The notes: generated by a model not told the origin, from the sequence alone. A stretch of 64,000 bases of DNA from Saprospiraceae bacterium (GCA_016715105.1 JADKBO010000017.1:105952-169951); one strand, 5' to 3'. Positions 24,689-34,352 are shown, counted from the stretch's first letter. A program made the numbers and translations.

Positions 24689-26869
24689 CTAAATTTTAAA
24701 TATAATTGAAAAAGTCACACTTCGCCCATCTGAAGGCCAAATGCCAGGTCCTGGATAAAATAAAGGACGTTTTGTAAAATACTGCTTATCTGTTAAATTA
24801 TTAATGCTAGCTTTCAATTTAATATTTCTGTTGACATTAAGAGTGGAGTTAATATCCAATAAAGTATATGCTGGCACTAAGCCAATTGTGCCGGTGGTAT
24901 TTGGAGCAACTGTATTGAACGGGTCTGCAAAGGAACTTGCAGTATGACTTAACAATGTTGAAAAGCTTATTTTTTTCACTTGAAGTGTTGCTCCAGTTCT
25001 GCTTATAACATTAGGTACACTTTCTATTTTTTTTCCTTTTATGTCAATGTTTTCGTTTCCTGATTTCAAGTTTCCAGAGATGTATTTGCCATCCATGATG
25101 GATGTAGAGGTAAATATTGTAAGCTGTGAGAATTTTGAAATAGGCCAACTTCCTTGTATGAACATTTCAATTCCTTTGGTAACTGAATTACCAATATTTG
25201 TACGATACGTGTAAAAATCACCATTTGTTTCAGTCATTGCTAGCGTGCCAAATCTATTGTTGTACCGCAACATAAAACCGGTAATATCCCATTTGATGTA
25301 TTTGTACGATCCTCTGTAACCGACTTCCGCATTATATCCATCTGCATCTTTTATGTTGGGATCAACCTTTTCAAATATAGATCCTGGGACAATATCTTTG
25401 AAAAGCATAGGCCTATACGTTTGTGAAAAACCGCCATAAAATTCACTTGTAAGACTAGGCTTATATGAAAAACTAGCGCCAAAAAGAGGAAATTTACGTT
25501 TGATTGATACAGGAATTTGATTCTCAGGATAATAAATAATATTACCATCCATTTGACTCTCACCTGATTCAAATCTGGCACCAAGGTTTAACGAAAGTTT
25601 AGAACTGAGACTGAAACTGTTTTCCGCAAAAAGCGCCAAATTATTTGTTTTGAAATGCATGTCTCTTCCCCAAACCGGATCAATCAGAGTAAGGTCATAA
25701 TCAAAGCCTGCTGTTCCTTTCCCCAACTGAGTACGATGCAAATCGTTGTTCATCAATTGCACTCCTGCAATAATATGATTATTGATTCCAGCTAATTTAT
25801 AATTATGCATCAACCTTAATTCTTGTGTATAACTATTAAATCTGTCAATATCAACTTGCCTGTTGTTGTATTGTCCAAGAGCAAGATTTATGGTATCTTT
25901 TATCGTGGCGGGTTTATCGTATATCACACTAGCCCTTTGTCCAATAACAGCAGATGATACAAACTGCAAATTTGTTTGGTCAGTTATTTTATATTTCAGG
26001 GTAAATGATGGAATGTTAATTGTAGGATTAAAATAATTTCTAGATCTAGTGGCTTGCCGAGGGTTTTGCAAAAACATAACATCTGTGAGTGGACCAGGAA
26101 TACAATAGTTATAATTTGATCTTACCCAATCCAAACGAATGGAAAGATCATCATTTGGATCAAATGTTATGTTCGCGCCTTGTGCGTCATAATCTGTATG
26201 CTCATTATCTCTGTATCCTCCTCGTGTTCTTTGGGTGTAATATGCATAATATTTAATTTTATTAATTTTACCCCCAATTGCATTATAGGAACTTAATAAA
26301 TTAAAAGAACCTATTGTATTGAAACTTTCAAAACTAATGCGTTTTGTAGTATCAGCTTGTTTGGTAACATAATTCATCATACCTCCAAATTGAGCTCCGT
26401 ATTGCAAAGAACTTGTACCTCGAATCAATTCAATTTTTTCTACACTTTCCATTGGAATGCTGTAATGACTAGCTGGATAAGCATATAAATCTGAATTTGA
26501 AATAGCACCATCCTTGCGTTGATTGAACTCCCAACCTCTGTGAGGATCGAGACCCCGAGTTGCAATATTTATTTGGTTGCCGCCCTCCATATCATAAATG
26601 AAAACACCAGGCACTTTAGCAAAGAGTTGTCTTCCTGTTCTTTCAGTGATATTAGCATCTAAAGAAGTAATCGAAATAACTTCATTTTTTTTACCAGAAT
26701 ATAAAAATACGCCGGAAACTTGGTCAAGCCTTAATATGTCATTTTTGATTGCCTGGGCTTCAATAGTTACAGAGGGAAGTAATTTTTTTTGTAAAGTATC
26801 CTCAGTTTGTGCAGATAATAATCCTAAAGTACTGATGAAACATACAATCGTTAAACCATTTCTTACCAT
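24689..26869 (-). CDS. TonB-dependent outer-membrane receptor, probably for an iron complex
   Basis: A 726-residue TonB-dependent receptor with a signal peptide (to SAQ, residue 21). The plug domain has ERTGRQLFAKVPGVFIYDMEG, NIATRGLDPHRGWEFNQRKDG and VEKIELIRGTSSLQYGAQFGGMMNYVTK, similar in plan to the ferric-citrate receptor FecA. The beta-barrel ends with SVTFSIIFKI, a typical aromatic outer-membrane C-terminus. It lacks the SusC-type carboxypeptidase-like N-terminal domain, and no SusD is adjacent, so glycan import is unlikely. A 16-bp element shared with feoAB lies in its leader, supporting an iron-chelate substrate and metal-controlled expression. It is downstream of nhaD on the same strand but probably has its own promoter. 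Confidence 0.9.
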   Translation of the reverse strand: MVRNGLTIVCFISTLGLLSAQTEDTLQKKLLPSVTIEAQAIKNDILRLDQVSGVFLYSGKKNEVISITSLDANITERTGRQLFAKVPGVFIYDMEGGNQINIATRGLDPHRGWEFNQRKDGAISNSDLYAYPASHYSIPMESVEKIELIRGTSSLQYGAQFGGMMNYVTKQADTTKRISFESFNTIGSFNLLSSYNAIGGKINKIKYYAYYTQRTRGGYRDNEHTDYDAQGANITFDPNDDLSIRLDWVRSNYNYCIPGPLTDVMFLQNPRQATRSRNYFNPTINIPSFTLKYKITDQTNLQFVSSAVIGQRASVIYDKPATIKDTINLALGQYNNRQVDIDRFNSYTQELRLMHNYKLAGINNHIIAGVQLMNNDLHRTQLGKGTAGFDYDLTLIDPVWGRDMHFKTNNLALFAENSFSLSSKLSLNLGARFESGESQMDGNIIYYPENQIPVSIKRKFPLFGASFSYKPSLTSEFYGGFSQTYRPMLFKDIVPGSIFEKVDPNIKDADGYNAEVGYRGSYKYIKWDITGFMLRYNNRFGTLAMTETNGDFYTYRTNIGNSVTKGIEMFIQGSWPISKFSQLTIFTSTSIMDGKYISGNLKSGNENIDIKGKKIESVPNVISRTGATLQVKKISFSTLLSHTASSFADPFNTVAPNTTGTIGLVPAYTLLDINSTLNVNRNIKLKASINNLTDKQYFTKRPLFYPGPGIWPSDGRSVTFSIIFKI

Positions 26870-26973
26870 TTAGCAGTCTATTTTAAATATTGCGCAAAAT
26901 TAATATTTGTTTAGTTTTAGAACAAGTATTAACACAGTCTAATTACTCTGAAGCAATCAAAGAATTAGCTGTA

Positions 26974-26989
26974 TTTAGACTAAATCTAA
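26974..26989 (+). promoter_or_regulatory. Putative metal-regulator operator upstream of the TonB receptor
   Basis: TTTAGACTAAATCTAA contains the interrupted palindrome TTAGA-N5-TCTAA (26975-26989). Fifteen of its 16 bases match, in a common orientation, the element overlapping the feoAB transcription start (36862-36877, opposite strand). It lies 105 bases upstream of the receptor start and about 47 bases downstream of the TATATTTG at 27036-27043. The form resembles DtxR/IdeR/MntR boxes. Confidence 0.65.
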
Positions 26990-27035
26990 TGTTGAAAGCA
27001 AAAATAACTTTCTATTGTTATTTTTTACCATAACC

Positions 27036-27043
27036 CAAATATA
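27036..27043 (-). promoter_or_regulatory. Candidate -7 element for the TonB receptor
   Basis: TATATTTG on the minus strand, 166 bases before the receptor start codon. An alternative is TAATTTTG on the minus strand at 26902-26895, 25 bases before the start. Neither has a clear -33 box. Confidence 0.35.
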
Positions 27044-27096
27044 ATTAACACAAGAAAAATGGTTAGACTAAGGAAGGCTAATCAAAAACCTAGTCC

Positions 27097-28404
27097 TCAA
27101 CTTAGTAGCACAAACAATCCTGCTCCTGCCAAATACCCTGCTAATGCCAGCCAACTGATCTTTTTAAAATACCAGATGAAATCGATCTTTAAAAGACCCA
27201 TAATGGCAACACCCGCTGCACTACCTATGATGAGTACACTTCCACCAGTACCAGCACAATAAGCAAGGAAAGTCCAGAAATTATGATCCATCGCAAATGT
27301 TTCCAATGGATACATGGCTATACAAGCAGCAACTAATGGAACATTGTCTACTATGGCTGATAATAGACCTATTATGATGTTGATGATATAAATGTTGCCT
27401 ACATTTTCATTGAGGTAATTTGCAACCGAAGTGAGGATGCCTAGAGTTTGCAAGGCAGCAACCGCCAATAAAATTCCAAGGAAAAATAAGATACTAGGTG
27501 TGTCTACTCTTCTGATGATTGCGCTAATTGAATATTTATTTTTTATTTCCTCTCCTTTACCCCTGTGGATGATATCTGTGTAATACCATAAAACTCCCAA
27601 TCCAAATAGAATTCCCATAAATGGCGGTAAGTGTGTGATTGATTTGAAAAAAGGTATGAACAACAAAGCACCTACTCCAAGTAATAAGACGTTTCTAGAT
27701 TCACTTTTTGAAATGGCTAAATGTTGATCATCATCCGATGGCGCCACAGACTCTATAGCTTCTGTATTTTTCATGAAAAATGTAGCCAAAAGAAGAGGAA
27801 CCAATAAACAAACTACACTTTCTAAAAAAATCGCGGTGATAATTTTGAACGATGAAATCTGACCGCCAATCCAAAGCATAATGGTGGTCACATCACCAAT
27901 AGGAGACCAAGCTCCACCTGCGTTTGCGGCAATGATTACAAAACTACCCATCAACCACTGGTCTTCCTTAGCTGACATCAATTTTTTGATCAGCATGGTC
28001 ATGACAATTGCAGTGGTCAAGTTATCAAGTATTGCAGATAGGAAAAATGTCACTATAGAAATCAGCCACAGTAACTTAATTCTGGATCTTGCTTGGATGC
28101 GATCAGTGATGACATTAAAACCTTCATGGGCATCAATAATTTCTACAATAGTCATTGCTCCCAAAAGAAAAAATAATATACTTGCGATTTCACTTACATG
28201 TCCTTCAAATAATGAATGAAGTGCCTCCGATGCATTTTCAATTCCTGCGGGTAAAACAATACTTGATTTGAGGACTACTACCCCAACCCATAAAATAGCT
28301 CCTAATAAAATTGCTGATGCAGCTTTATCTAGTTTCACCAAATGTTCTGTAGCTATAAGGATATAGCCTAAAATAAAAATACATACTATAATTGCAAGTC
28401 CCAT
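27097..28404 (-). CDS. nhaD: NhaD-type Na+/H+ antiporter
   Basis: A 435-residue ion transporter with about 11-13 predicted membrane segments. It shows NhaD-family signatures: ATEHLVKLDKAASAILLGA near the N-terminus, GAMTIVEIIDAHEGFNVI, AILDNLTTAIVMTMLI (helix with conserved Asp and Thr), ANAGGAWSPIGDVTTIMLWIGGQI (GGAWSPIGD) and the C-terminal AIVDNVPLVAACIAMYP and GTGGSVLIIGSAAGVAIMG. It exports Na+ or Li+ for H+ across the inner membrane. It stands between cobA and the TonB receptor gene on the same strand, with gaps of 334 and 227 bases, so it is probably transcribed alone. Confidence 0.9.
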   Translation of the reverse strand: MGLAIIVCIFILGYILIATEHLVKLDKAASAILLGAILWVGVVVLKSSIVLPAGIENASEALHSLFEGHVSEIASILFFLLGAMTIVEIIDAHEGFNVITDRIQARSRIKLLWLISIVTFFLSAILDNLTTAIVMTMLIKKLMSAKEDQWLMGSFVIIAANAGGAWSPIGDVTTIMLWIGGQISSFKIITAIFLESVVCLLVPLLLATFFMKNTEAIESVAPSDDDQHLAISKSESRNVLLLGVGALLFIPFFKSITHLPPFMGILFGLGVLWYYTDIIHRGKGEEIKNKYSISAIIRRVDTPSILFFLGILLAVAALQTLGILTSVANYLNENVGNIYIINIIIGLLSAIVDNVPLVAACIAMYPLETFAMDHNFWTFLAYCAGTGGSVLIIGSAAGVAIMGLLKIDFIWYFKKISWLALAGYLAGAGLFVLLS

Positions 28405-28738
28405 TGCGTCGAAAATTTAAAATGTTATGGCTATTAGCAACGGAAATAGATTTATCAACATGTTTATAAACAAAAATTTTGCAAGATGCTATTGGCGAAT
28501 GGTATTTTAAAACTCTCCAGTCGCTTTTATTTTCTTGCACGAATTCACTACAGAAACATTTTGGTCAATCGAATTTCAGTTTGGTTTAAAATTTTTAAAC
28601 TACACTATCAGGATTACAGAGACTACCTCTTCAGTCGTGGCATTGTAATTTCAAAACAAAATTAACTGTAAAATTGAGCCAACATTCAAAGTGATCAAAA
28701 ATATTTCATGCAAATTTTAACAAAATTTCGCCACGAAC
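28405..28738 (+). other. Intergenic region between nhaD and cobA
   Basis: A 334-base AT-rich gap. It contains CACGAATTCACTA at 28538-28550, a piece of the repeat seen at 12814-12914, plus weaker remnants (CGTGGCAT near 28637 and GCCACGAAC just before 28738). These look like decayed copies of the same palindromic repeat. No gene is supported. Confidence 0.5.
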
Positions 28739-29506
28739 TTATTTTTGGTTATTCTGGAGTTTAGATATTTGACTTTCGCTTGAGTTTTGGAAAGAGTTTC
28801 GATGGTTTATGACTTCACCAACGATAATGATAGAAGGATTTGTCATTTGATGATGCTCAGCTTTGAAGGCGATATCATTGACATTCCCAAAAATAATTTT
28901 TTCCTCTGGAGTAGAGCCGTTTTGGATGATGGCCACAGGTGTCTGCTGTTTTCCAAAATTCCTGAATATTTGCATGATGTCATCGAGTTTTGACATAGCC
29001 ATGAGAATCACAACAGTTGCTGAAGATTGTGCAGCTAATTGAACATCATTGGAAATATCACCAGACCTGGTTGTACCAGTTGTTACCCAAAAGCTCTCAC
29101 TTACTCCTCTTAAAGTTAAGGGTATTCCAGCAAGTGAAGGAACAGCAAGGGCGCTAGAAATTCCTGGAATGATTTCAACATCCATTCCAGCTTCCTGCGC
29201 AGCTATAATTTCTTCTTGTGCCCGACCAAAAACACTTGGATCCCCCCCTTTGAGTCTTACGATGTTTTGATATTTGCTACCCATTTCAACAATCAATTGG
29301 TTGATTTCGATTTGAGACAAGGCGTGGCATCCATATCTTTTACCTACAAATGTCTTAACTTTGGCATGGACGGCATGACTCAAGAGTGCGCTATTGGCCA
29401 ATGCGTCATATAAAATGACGTCTGCTTTTTCCAAAATTTTAACCGCCTTCAAGGTTATTAAATCTGGATCTCCAGGTCCTGCACCAACTAAGAATAATTT
29501 TGACAT
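28739..29506 (-). CDS. cobA: Uroporphyrinogen-III C-methyltransferase
   Basis: About 255 residues from ATG 29506 (a TTG three codons upstream is in frame). It is a SAM-dependent tetrapyrrole methylase: LFLVGAGPGDPDLITLKA is the first SAM loop, then GKRYGCHALSQIEIN, RLKGGDPSVFGRAQEE, PGISSALAVPSLAGIPLT and PVAIIQNGSTPEEK. It makes precorrin-2 from uroporphyrinogen III, the branch point to siroheme for sulfite/nitrite reductase. The single-function form (no CysG oxidase/ferrochelatase domains) is usual for the phylum. A -7-like TAGTTTTG (minus strand, 29530-29523) lies 16 bases before the start. Confidence 0.92.
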   Translation of the reverse strand: MSKLFLVGAGPGDPDLITLKAVKILEKADVILYDALANSALLSHAVHAKVKTFVGKRYGCHALSQIEINQLIVEMGSKYQNIVRLKGGDPSVFGRAQEEIIAAQEAGMDVEIIPGISSALAVPSLAGIPLTLRGVSESFWVTTGTTRSGDISNDVQLAAQSSATVVILMAMSKLDDIMQIFRNFGKQQTPVAIIQNGSTPEEKIIFGNVNDIAFKAEHHQMTNPSIIIVGEVINHRNSFQNSSESQISKLQNNQK

Positions 29507-29868
29507 TTGAATCAATTTTACACAAAACTACGTATAATTACGTAATATTCGAATATTGAATTTGATAAAAAAACAAAGTTACTTGTAAAAATGCGAAAAG
29601 CCCAAGATTTCTTTAAATCTCAGGCTGTTTCGACTAAGGTCTCAAAATAAGAAAACTACATCTTATAAAAATTCCCCTAAGGGAAAACAATGTTCTTTTA
29701 ATCGAAAACAAATTTAGACAATCTTGCGTCACATTGAATACAATATATATAAAAATAACAAATAAATTATTTATTAATGTACAGCAAGCTGATAATTAAC
29801 GCTTTGAAAAAGAAGTACAAAGCATAAGAAGTATAATTAATGAAAATTTAGGGATGAAATTTAAAAAG
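29507..29868 (-). other. Intergenic region between tRNA-Leu and cobA
   Basis: It holds the probable cobA promoter (TAGTTTTG, minus strand, 29530-29523), a 14-bp palindrome AATATTCGAATATT at 29544-29557, two TACGTA hexamers, the terminator-like hairpin at 29599-29626, and otherwise AT-rich sequence without a gene. Confidence 0.5.
29599..29626 (-). terminator. Hairpin terminator between tRNA-Leu and cobA
   Basis: On the minus strand, AGCC-TG-AGATTT, a four-base loop, AAATCT-TG-GGCT and then TTTTCGCATTTTT. The stem has an inner two-base mismatch. It would end the tRNA-Leu transcript. Confidence 0.6.
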
Positions 29869-29950
29869 TGCCCGGAACAAGACTTGAACTTGCACGTGTT
29901 GCCACACACGCCCCTCAAACGTGCCTGTCTACCAATTTCAGCACCCGGGC
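29869..29950 (-). tRNA. tRNA-Leu (anticodon GAG)
   Basis: 82 nucleotides on the minus strand. The acceptor stem GCCCGGG pairs with TCCGGGC (one G-T), with A as discriminator. The D-arm region is GCTGAAATTGGTAGACAG, typical of leucine tRNAs. The anticodon stem-loop is CACGT-TTGAGGG-GCGTG with GAG at positions 34-36, followed by a long variable arm (TGTGGCAACACG) and the T-arm GCAAG-TTCAAGT-CTTGT. The 3' CCA is not encoded. Confidence 0.95.
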
Positions 29951-30062
29951 ATTTTTAAATTTAGGCTGCAAAACTAAGAAATTTTATCATATGTGTGCGC
30001 TGATGAAGAAATTTTTGAAAGAAAAACTAAGGCTTTTGACCTATATTTTCATATAAAGTTCA

Positions 30063-32030
30063 CTATGACTTACTTTCTATAACCGTTTTGAAAAAATTTA
30101 CGAAAAATTCCATGGCCTTGGGGTTTCGCATAGCATCTGGAGAAAATGCTCTGGAAACTTCTTTACCCATGAGTATTTTCTTTACAGGAGCTTCCATTTT
30201 TTTACCACTGATGGTATAGGGAATGTCGGGTACTTTGAAGATTTCATCTGGTACATGTCGAGGAGAACAACGCACCTTTAGTTTTTGCTTGATATTTTCC
30301 TTTAGGGCATCATTCAAAATTGCATTTTCCTTTATCTTGATAAATAATGGCATAAAACTAGAACCATCCGCTTGCTCCAAATTTATTATCAGGGCATCCT
30401 CGATTTCTTCGACATCGTTTAACACATTGTATATTTCCGCAGTGCCTATCCGAACTCCATTGCGATTGAGTGTAGCATCAGATCTTCCGAAAATTGTAAT
30501 CTGCCCATCATCGTCGATAGAAATCCAATCGCCGTGCCTCCAATAATCGTTATATTCTTCAAAATAACTCTGCTTATATCGTTCATTTTTTGCATCATTC
30601 CAAAAATAGATTGGCATACAAGGCATGGGCTTTCTCACTACCATCTCCCCTACTTCATTTAATCTGGGAACACCACCATCATCCAGAGCCACAATATCTG
30701 CTCCAAGTGCTCTGCCTTGGATACAACCTTTCTTGACTGGACTCAATATATTACTACCAACAAAAGCAGTGCAAACATCTGTTCCGCCGCTCATGGAACA
30801 TAACCATACATCGGATTTTATATGTTTATAAACGTAGTCAAATGCTTCGGGTGGAAGTGGAGAACCTGTACTTCCTATAGATCTCAAATTCGATAAATCG
30901 ATTTTCAAACTGGCAGTATCGATATTATTTTTCATACAAGCTACTAGAAAAGGAGCACTTGTGCCAAAGTGATGGACACCAATTTCCGATGCTTTTCTCC
31001 ACAAAAAGTCAAGGCCATTGAATGCTGCACTACCTTCATAGATGACAACTGTGGCACCTGCGAGTAAGCTTGCTTGTGCAAAATTCCACATCATCCATCC
31101 AGTCGTACTGTACCAGTAAAAAAGCTCCCCCTTTCGCACGTCATTCTGAAGTATCAAATACTTCAAATGTTCCAATAACATTCCACCATGTGAGTGGGTG
31201 ATTGCTTTGGGTTTGCCTGTAGTACCAGATGAGTATAGTATCCAAATAGGGTCATTAAAACCTACTCGATTGAAAGAAAAATGCTCATGCTCATACAGAA
31301 AACAATCCAGAATTGAAATGGTATTTTCTGGAACATATGCTTCTGGAATATATGGGACAAAAATAACTTGCTTGACTGTGGGAAGCCTTGCAATAATAGC
31401 CTGTGCATCTTCCTGTTTATCATAAATCTTTCCATTATAGCTGTATGCCGTCGATAGGAAAAGAATTTTGGGTTGAATTTGCTCAAATCTTTCGACAACT
31501 GCTTCCACCCCAAAATCAAGAGAACAACAAGACCAGATAGCACCACAACTTATCGTAGCTAGACAAGCCAAAGACGCTTCGGGAACGTTGGGCAAATATC
31601 CAGCAACTCGATCACCCTTTTCCAAACCAAATGATTGCAAAGCACAGGCCAACGACTTCATTTTACTAAAAAAATCTGAATGATAAATTGGTCTGGCTTC
31701 TGAGTTTATTTCATCAAAATGGACCATAACAGGCCCAGAAGTTGGAGCCCTTGAGTAGATCTGTTCTGCATAATTGAGCGAAATCCCCTCAAACCATTTT
31801 ACAGCAGGCATGGTTCCACTCAAAACCTGATTGTAAGAGCCCGAATATTGAATAGAAAAATAACTTAAAATATACTCCCAAAAGTCTGAAGTATTTTGTG
31901 TTGACCATGTCAAAAGCGATGGATAATCTTCAAAATTAAGACCTTTATCAACTCGTAACCAAGTCATAAAAGCTACGATATTGGATTCAGCAATTGCAGA
32001 AGGAGTGGCTTTAAAAAGAAATTCTTTCAT
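30063..32030 (-). CDS. aacS: Acetoacetyl-CoA synthetase
   Basis: A 655-residue acyl-CoA synthetase of the ANL superfamily. The ATP/AMP loop is YSSGTTGKPKAITHSHGG, followed by STTGWMMWNFAQASLLAGA, RSIGSTGSPLPPEAFDYVY, WRHGDWISIDDDG, GRSDATLNRNGVRIGTAEIYN and the C-terminal catalytic Lys block YTISGKKMEAPVKKI. Length and the N-terminal FKATPSAIAESNIVAFMTWL cap match acetoacetate-CoA ligases rather than acetyl-CoA synthetases. It activates acetoacetate to acetoacetyl-CoA with ATP in the cytoplasm, linked to ketone-body or leucine breakdown or to polyhydroxybutyrate use. It appears monocistronic. Confidence 0.93.
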   Translation of the reverse strand: MKEFLFKATPSAIAESNIVAFMTWLRVDKGLNFEDYPSLLTWSTQNTSDFWEYILSYFSIQYSGSYNQVLSGTMPAVKWFEGISLNYAEQIYSRAPTSGPVMVHFDEINSEARPIYHSDFFSKMKSLACALQSFGLEKGDRVAGYLPNVPEASLACLATISCGAIWSCCSLDFGVEAVVERFEQIQPKILFLSTAYSYNGKIYDKQEDAQAIIARLPTVKQVIFVPYIPEAYVPENTISILDCFLYEHEHFSFNRVGFNDPIWILYSSGTTGKPKAITHSHGGMLLEHLKYLILQNDVRKGELFYWYSTTGWMMWNFAQASLLAGATVVIYEGSAAFNGLDFLWRKASEIGVHHFGTSAPFLVACMKNNIDTASLKIDLSNLRSIGSTGSPLPPEAFDYVYKHIKSDVWLCSMSGGTDVCTAFVGSNILSPVKKGCIQGRALGADIVALDDGGVPRLNEVGEMVVRKPMPCMPIYFWNDAKNERYKQSYFEEYNDYWRHGDWISIDDDGQITIFGRSDATLNRNGVRIGTAEIYNVLNDVEEIEDALIINLEQADGSSFMPLFIKIKENAILNDALKENIKQKLKVRCSPRHVPDEIFKVPDIPYTISGKKMEAPVKKILMGKEVSRAFSPDAMRNPKAMEFFVNFFKTVIESKS

Positions 32031-32148
32031 AACACTAAGTTATGAAAGAATTTCTTTTCTTTTTGATAAACAATGTATCTATTGGATAAGATTTATTATC
32101 CAATACATACAAAATATGCTATTAAAAGTTATTAACCTTGATCATTTA

Positions 32149-33507
32149 TTATAACTGGAATTGTAGTTGATTGACTCTTTCAGCTACAATTTTTCCTAGC
32201 CTCAAACCCTCTACACAATCCATTCTTGGGTGAACCCCCAAGTATATTCTTGAAATCGCATTTTCTTCTGCCAATTCTTTGAAAGATAAGTATGTACGCG
32301 GTTCTCCGTAAAATTCTGTTCTACCTGCGTGACATTTGTCAGTAAAAGGAAATGAAGACCCAAAAAATGCTGTAAAAATACCTTCTTGGATTCCTCCAAA
32401 AGTAGAGTGCCCAGAAGGGTATCCTGGAAATGGAGGAGTGAGACCTTCATTGTTTACACCTCTACCCAAAATCGGCTTAAAACTCGGATCAATGTATTTT
32501 GTAATGTAGTTTGAAGGCCTTTCTAAATTAAAAACATATTTATTATGCCAAGCAACAACAGCAGCATCATTACTTGCAAGACCAAGTTTTGCGTATAAGT
32601 GTAAAGCATTTTCCAAATTCATGTCTGCTTGTTCGATCAATTGATTTGCGATGGCAAAAGTTCTTGCTGGAGGACTGAATGTCAAACCAACGATGTCATC
32701 ACTCCAAAACTCAGCGATCCAAACCTCTTTGTATTTTCTCCTTTTTACAGCATCATACACTTCTTCAAACTCTTTGTAATAAGTACTATTTGGATCTGTT
32801 GAAAATGCAGGTGGTGGTACACCTAACATATCTGCTTCAGTTATGGCAAACTTTCTAGTACGTCCCCAATGAGGAAATAAAGCTCTACTGCGATCAGGAG
32901 CTGTTGGCTCCCACAAGCCCTCACCAACTGGTGATTTGTAAGATGCAGGTTGAGGGTCTAAGATTTGTTTCTCTGCTTCAACATCTGTTTTTGCATACCT
33001 TACAAAGGCAGCAGCAACATCTCTACCCCAGTCAATAGACGCTTCGATTACTTCGTCAGAAACACCAACAGCATATTTTTCATGCAATTGCTCATAATGC
33101 TCATCAATCATTTGGCCTTGCTTAAACTCAATACCAGTCATTAATTCATGAAGCATAACCTTCATTGCAGCATTTATTGCAAGATCGTAATGAATGTCTT
33201 CTGAGGCTGGACGCGTGGGTAAACCTGGAATTCCTAATATTTGTTCCAAACTTCTGTATTTTGGCATACCGTGTTGACCAACTTGGAATGCTGCCAAGAA
33301 ACTGTAATTGAGCGCTCTACAAGTATTGGAAGGCCTGAATCCACCAAGAGTGGTTTCTACAGCAAGATATTGATTTGTCCAACTCTTTACAACATCATGA
33401 CTATAGTCTTTGGTCTCAACTTTTTGATCTTCAATAATGGGATCATTACTACAAGCATAAAAGAAAATAGACAGCAGCAAAACAACAACAACTTTTTTAA
33501 ACAACAT
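32149..33507 (-). CDS. Vanadium-dependent haloperoxidase-like / PAP2 lipoprotein
   Basis: A 452-residue lipoprotein (signal ending FYAC, Cys about 19). The mostly helical body ends with the PAP2/vanadate pocket: PFPGYPSGHSTFGGIQEGI (SGH motif with catalytic His) and SRIYLGVHPRMDCVEGLRLG (R-x-YLGVH-x-x-x-D). These match bacterial vanadium-dependent haloperoxidases and their phosphatase relatives. The upstream Lys/Arg vanadate ligands would lie in the NLERPSNYI and KPILGRG region. Whether it is a haloperoxidase or a phosphatase cannot be decided from sequence. It is exported and probably acts in the periplasm or at the surface. A consensus-like promoter precedes it. Confidence 0.85.
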   Translation of the reverse strand: MLFKKVVVVLLLSIFFYACSNDPIIEDQKVETKDYSHDVVKSWTNQYLAVETTLGGFRPSNTCRALNYSFLAAFQVGQHGMPKYRSLEQILGIPGLPTRPASEDIHYDLAINAAMKVMLHELMTGIEFKQGQMIDEHYEQLHEKYAVGVSDEVIEASIDWGRDVAAAFVRYAKTDVEAEKQILDPQPASYKSPVGEGLWEPTAPDRSRALFPHWGRTRKFAITEADMLGVPPPAFSTDPNSTYYKEFEEVYDAVKRRKYKEVWIAEFWSDDIVGLTFSPPARTFAIANQLIEQADMNLENALHLYAKLGLASNDAAVVAWHNKYVFNLERPSNYITKYIDPSFKPILGRGVNNEGLTPPFPGYPSGHSTFGGIQEGIFTAFFGSSFPFTDKCHAGRTEFYGEPRTYLSFKELAEENAISRIYLGVHPRMDCVEGLRLGKIVAERVNQLQFQL

Positions 33508-33896
33508 TGGGTATAAATTTAATGTACATTGGGAATTATAATTATCACAAAAGTATCATGCAGATAATTCACAACAAACACATTTGCGCTAAAATTTTTC
33601 AAATTTATTTTATAATATGTAATTACCTACTATTAAGTAATTTAAATATTTAATTATTATGTGATATGTTAAGAACATTATGCTTGATTTCAAAATAAAA
33701 TTGGTTATATCCAATAATAACTAAGTTTTTGCTAATATTTAAGGCTGAAACTTTATAAATATTTTATATTGGAGTTCATAAACAAAATTATATAGTTCGT
33801 AATATATAACTAATTTAATTATTAAATTAATTATATATATCTTGACGATTTTTTACCCAGATTATTAAGAATAAAGTAATCCTATTAGATTAAAAA
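33508..33896. other. AT-rich divergent intergenic region
   Basis: 389 bases between divergently transcribed genes (haloperoxidase-like minus, GNAT plus). It contains the minus-strand promoter at 33548-33578 and an extremely AT-rich stretch (33800-33840) with imperfect TTAATTATTAAATTAATTA inverted repeats. The GNAT promoter must lie here but no box stands out. Confidence 0.5.
33548..33578 (-). promoter_or_regulatory. Promoter of the haloperoxidase-like gene
   Basis: On the minus strand TTTG (33578-33575), a 19-base spacer and TACTTTTG (33555-33548) fit the Bacteroidota consensus TTTG-N19-21-TAnnTTTG. The -7 box ends 40 bases before the ATG. This is the best full promoter match I found in the window. 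Confidence 0.65.
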
Positions 33897-34352
33897 ATGA
33901 AAGAAAATAAGGGCAATTTTTTAATGTTTTCTGCTATCGATTTTGGGTCTGCAGATTATGAAGAAAGTATCATTCTACGAGATATTGTTTTAAGAAAACC
34001 ATTGGGTATGCAGTATTTGGCAGAAGATTTGGCGGCAGAATTTGATTCGTTTCACTTAGTATTGAAAGATAAAGAGGAAGTTGTTGCTTGTCTGGTCATG
34101 AAACCTATTCACCACAAAATCATAAAAATGAGACAAGTCGCAGTGCACCCTTCTAGACAGGGTCAAAATATTGGTCGTCAATTGGTGGAATTCTCAGAAG
34201 TTTTTTCAAAGTCAAAAGGATTTGAAATCATAGAATTGCATGCCAGAAAAACTGCGGTGCCCTTTTATCTAAAGTTGAACTATACCATCATCGGTGATGA
34301 ATTTCTCGAGGTGAATATTCCGCACTTCAAAATGATTAAAAACTTAGTGTAG
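33897..34352 (+). CDS. GNAT family N-acetyltransferase
   Basis: A 151-residue GNAT protein. The acetyl-CoA pyrophosphate loop is in VAVHPSRQGQNIGRQLVEFSE (Q/RxxGxG/A-type), preceded by the strand KIIKMRQVAVHP and followed by FEIIELHARKTAVPFYLKLNY, where the AVPFYLKLNY segment is the usual C-terminal motif. The target substrate is unknown; small free-standing GNATs modify metabolites, antibiotics or protein N-termini. No signal peptide. It is divergent from the haloperoxidase-like gene and convergent with ctlX. Confidence 0.88.
   Translation: MKENKGNFLMFSAIDFGSADYEESIILRDIVLRKPLGMQYLAEDLAAEFDSFHLVLKDKEEVVACLVMKPIHHKIIKMRQVAVHPSRQGQNIGRQLVEFSEVFSKSKGFEIIELHARKTAVPFYLKLNYTIIGDEFLEVNIPHFKMIKNLV

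Noticed and set aside
24689..26869. SusC-type glycan importer
   Set aside because: There is no carboxypeptidase-like N-terminal domain and no SusD partner; the plug is FecA-like and an iron-type operator is nearby.
33800..33840. AT-rich inverted repeats as a replication origin
   Set aside because: No DnaA boxes, dnaA or parAB genes are nearby; simple AT-rich composition explains the pattern.
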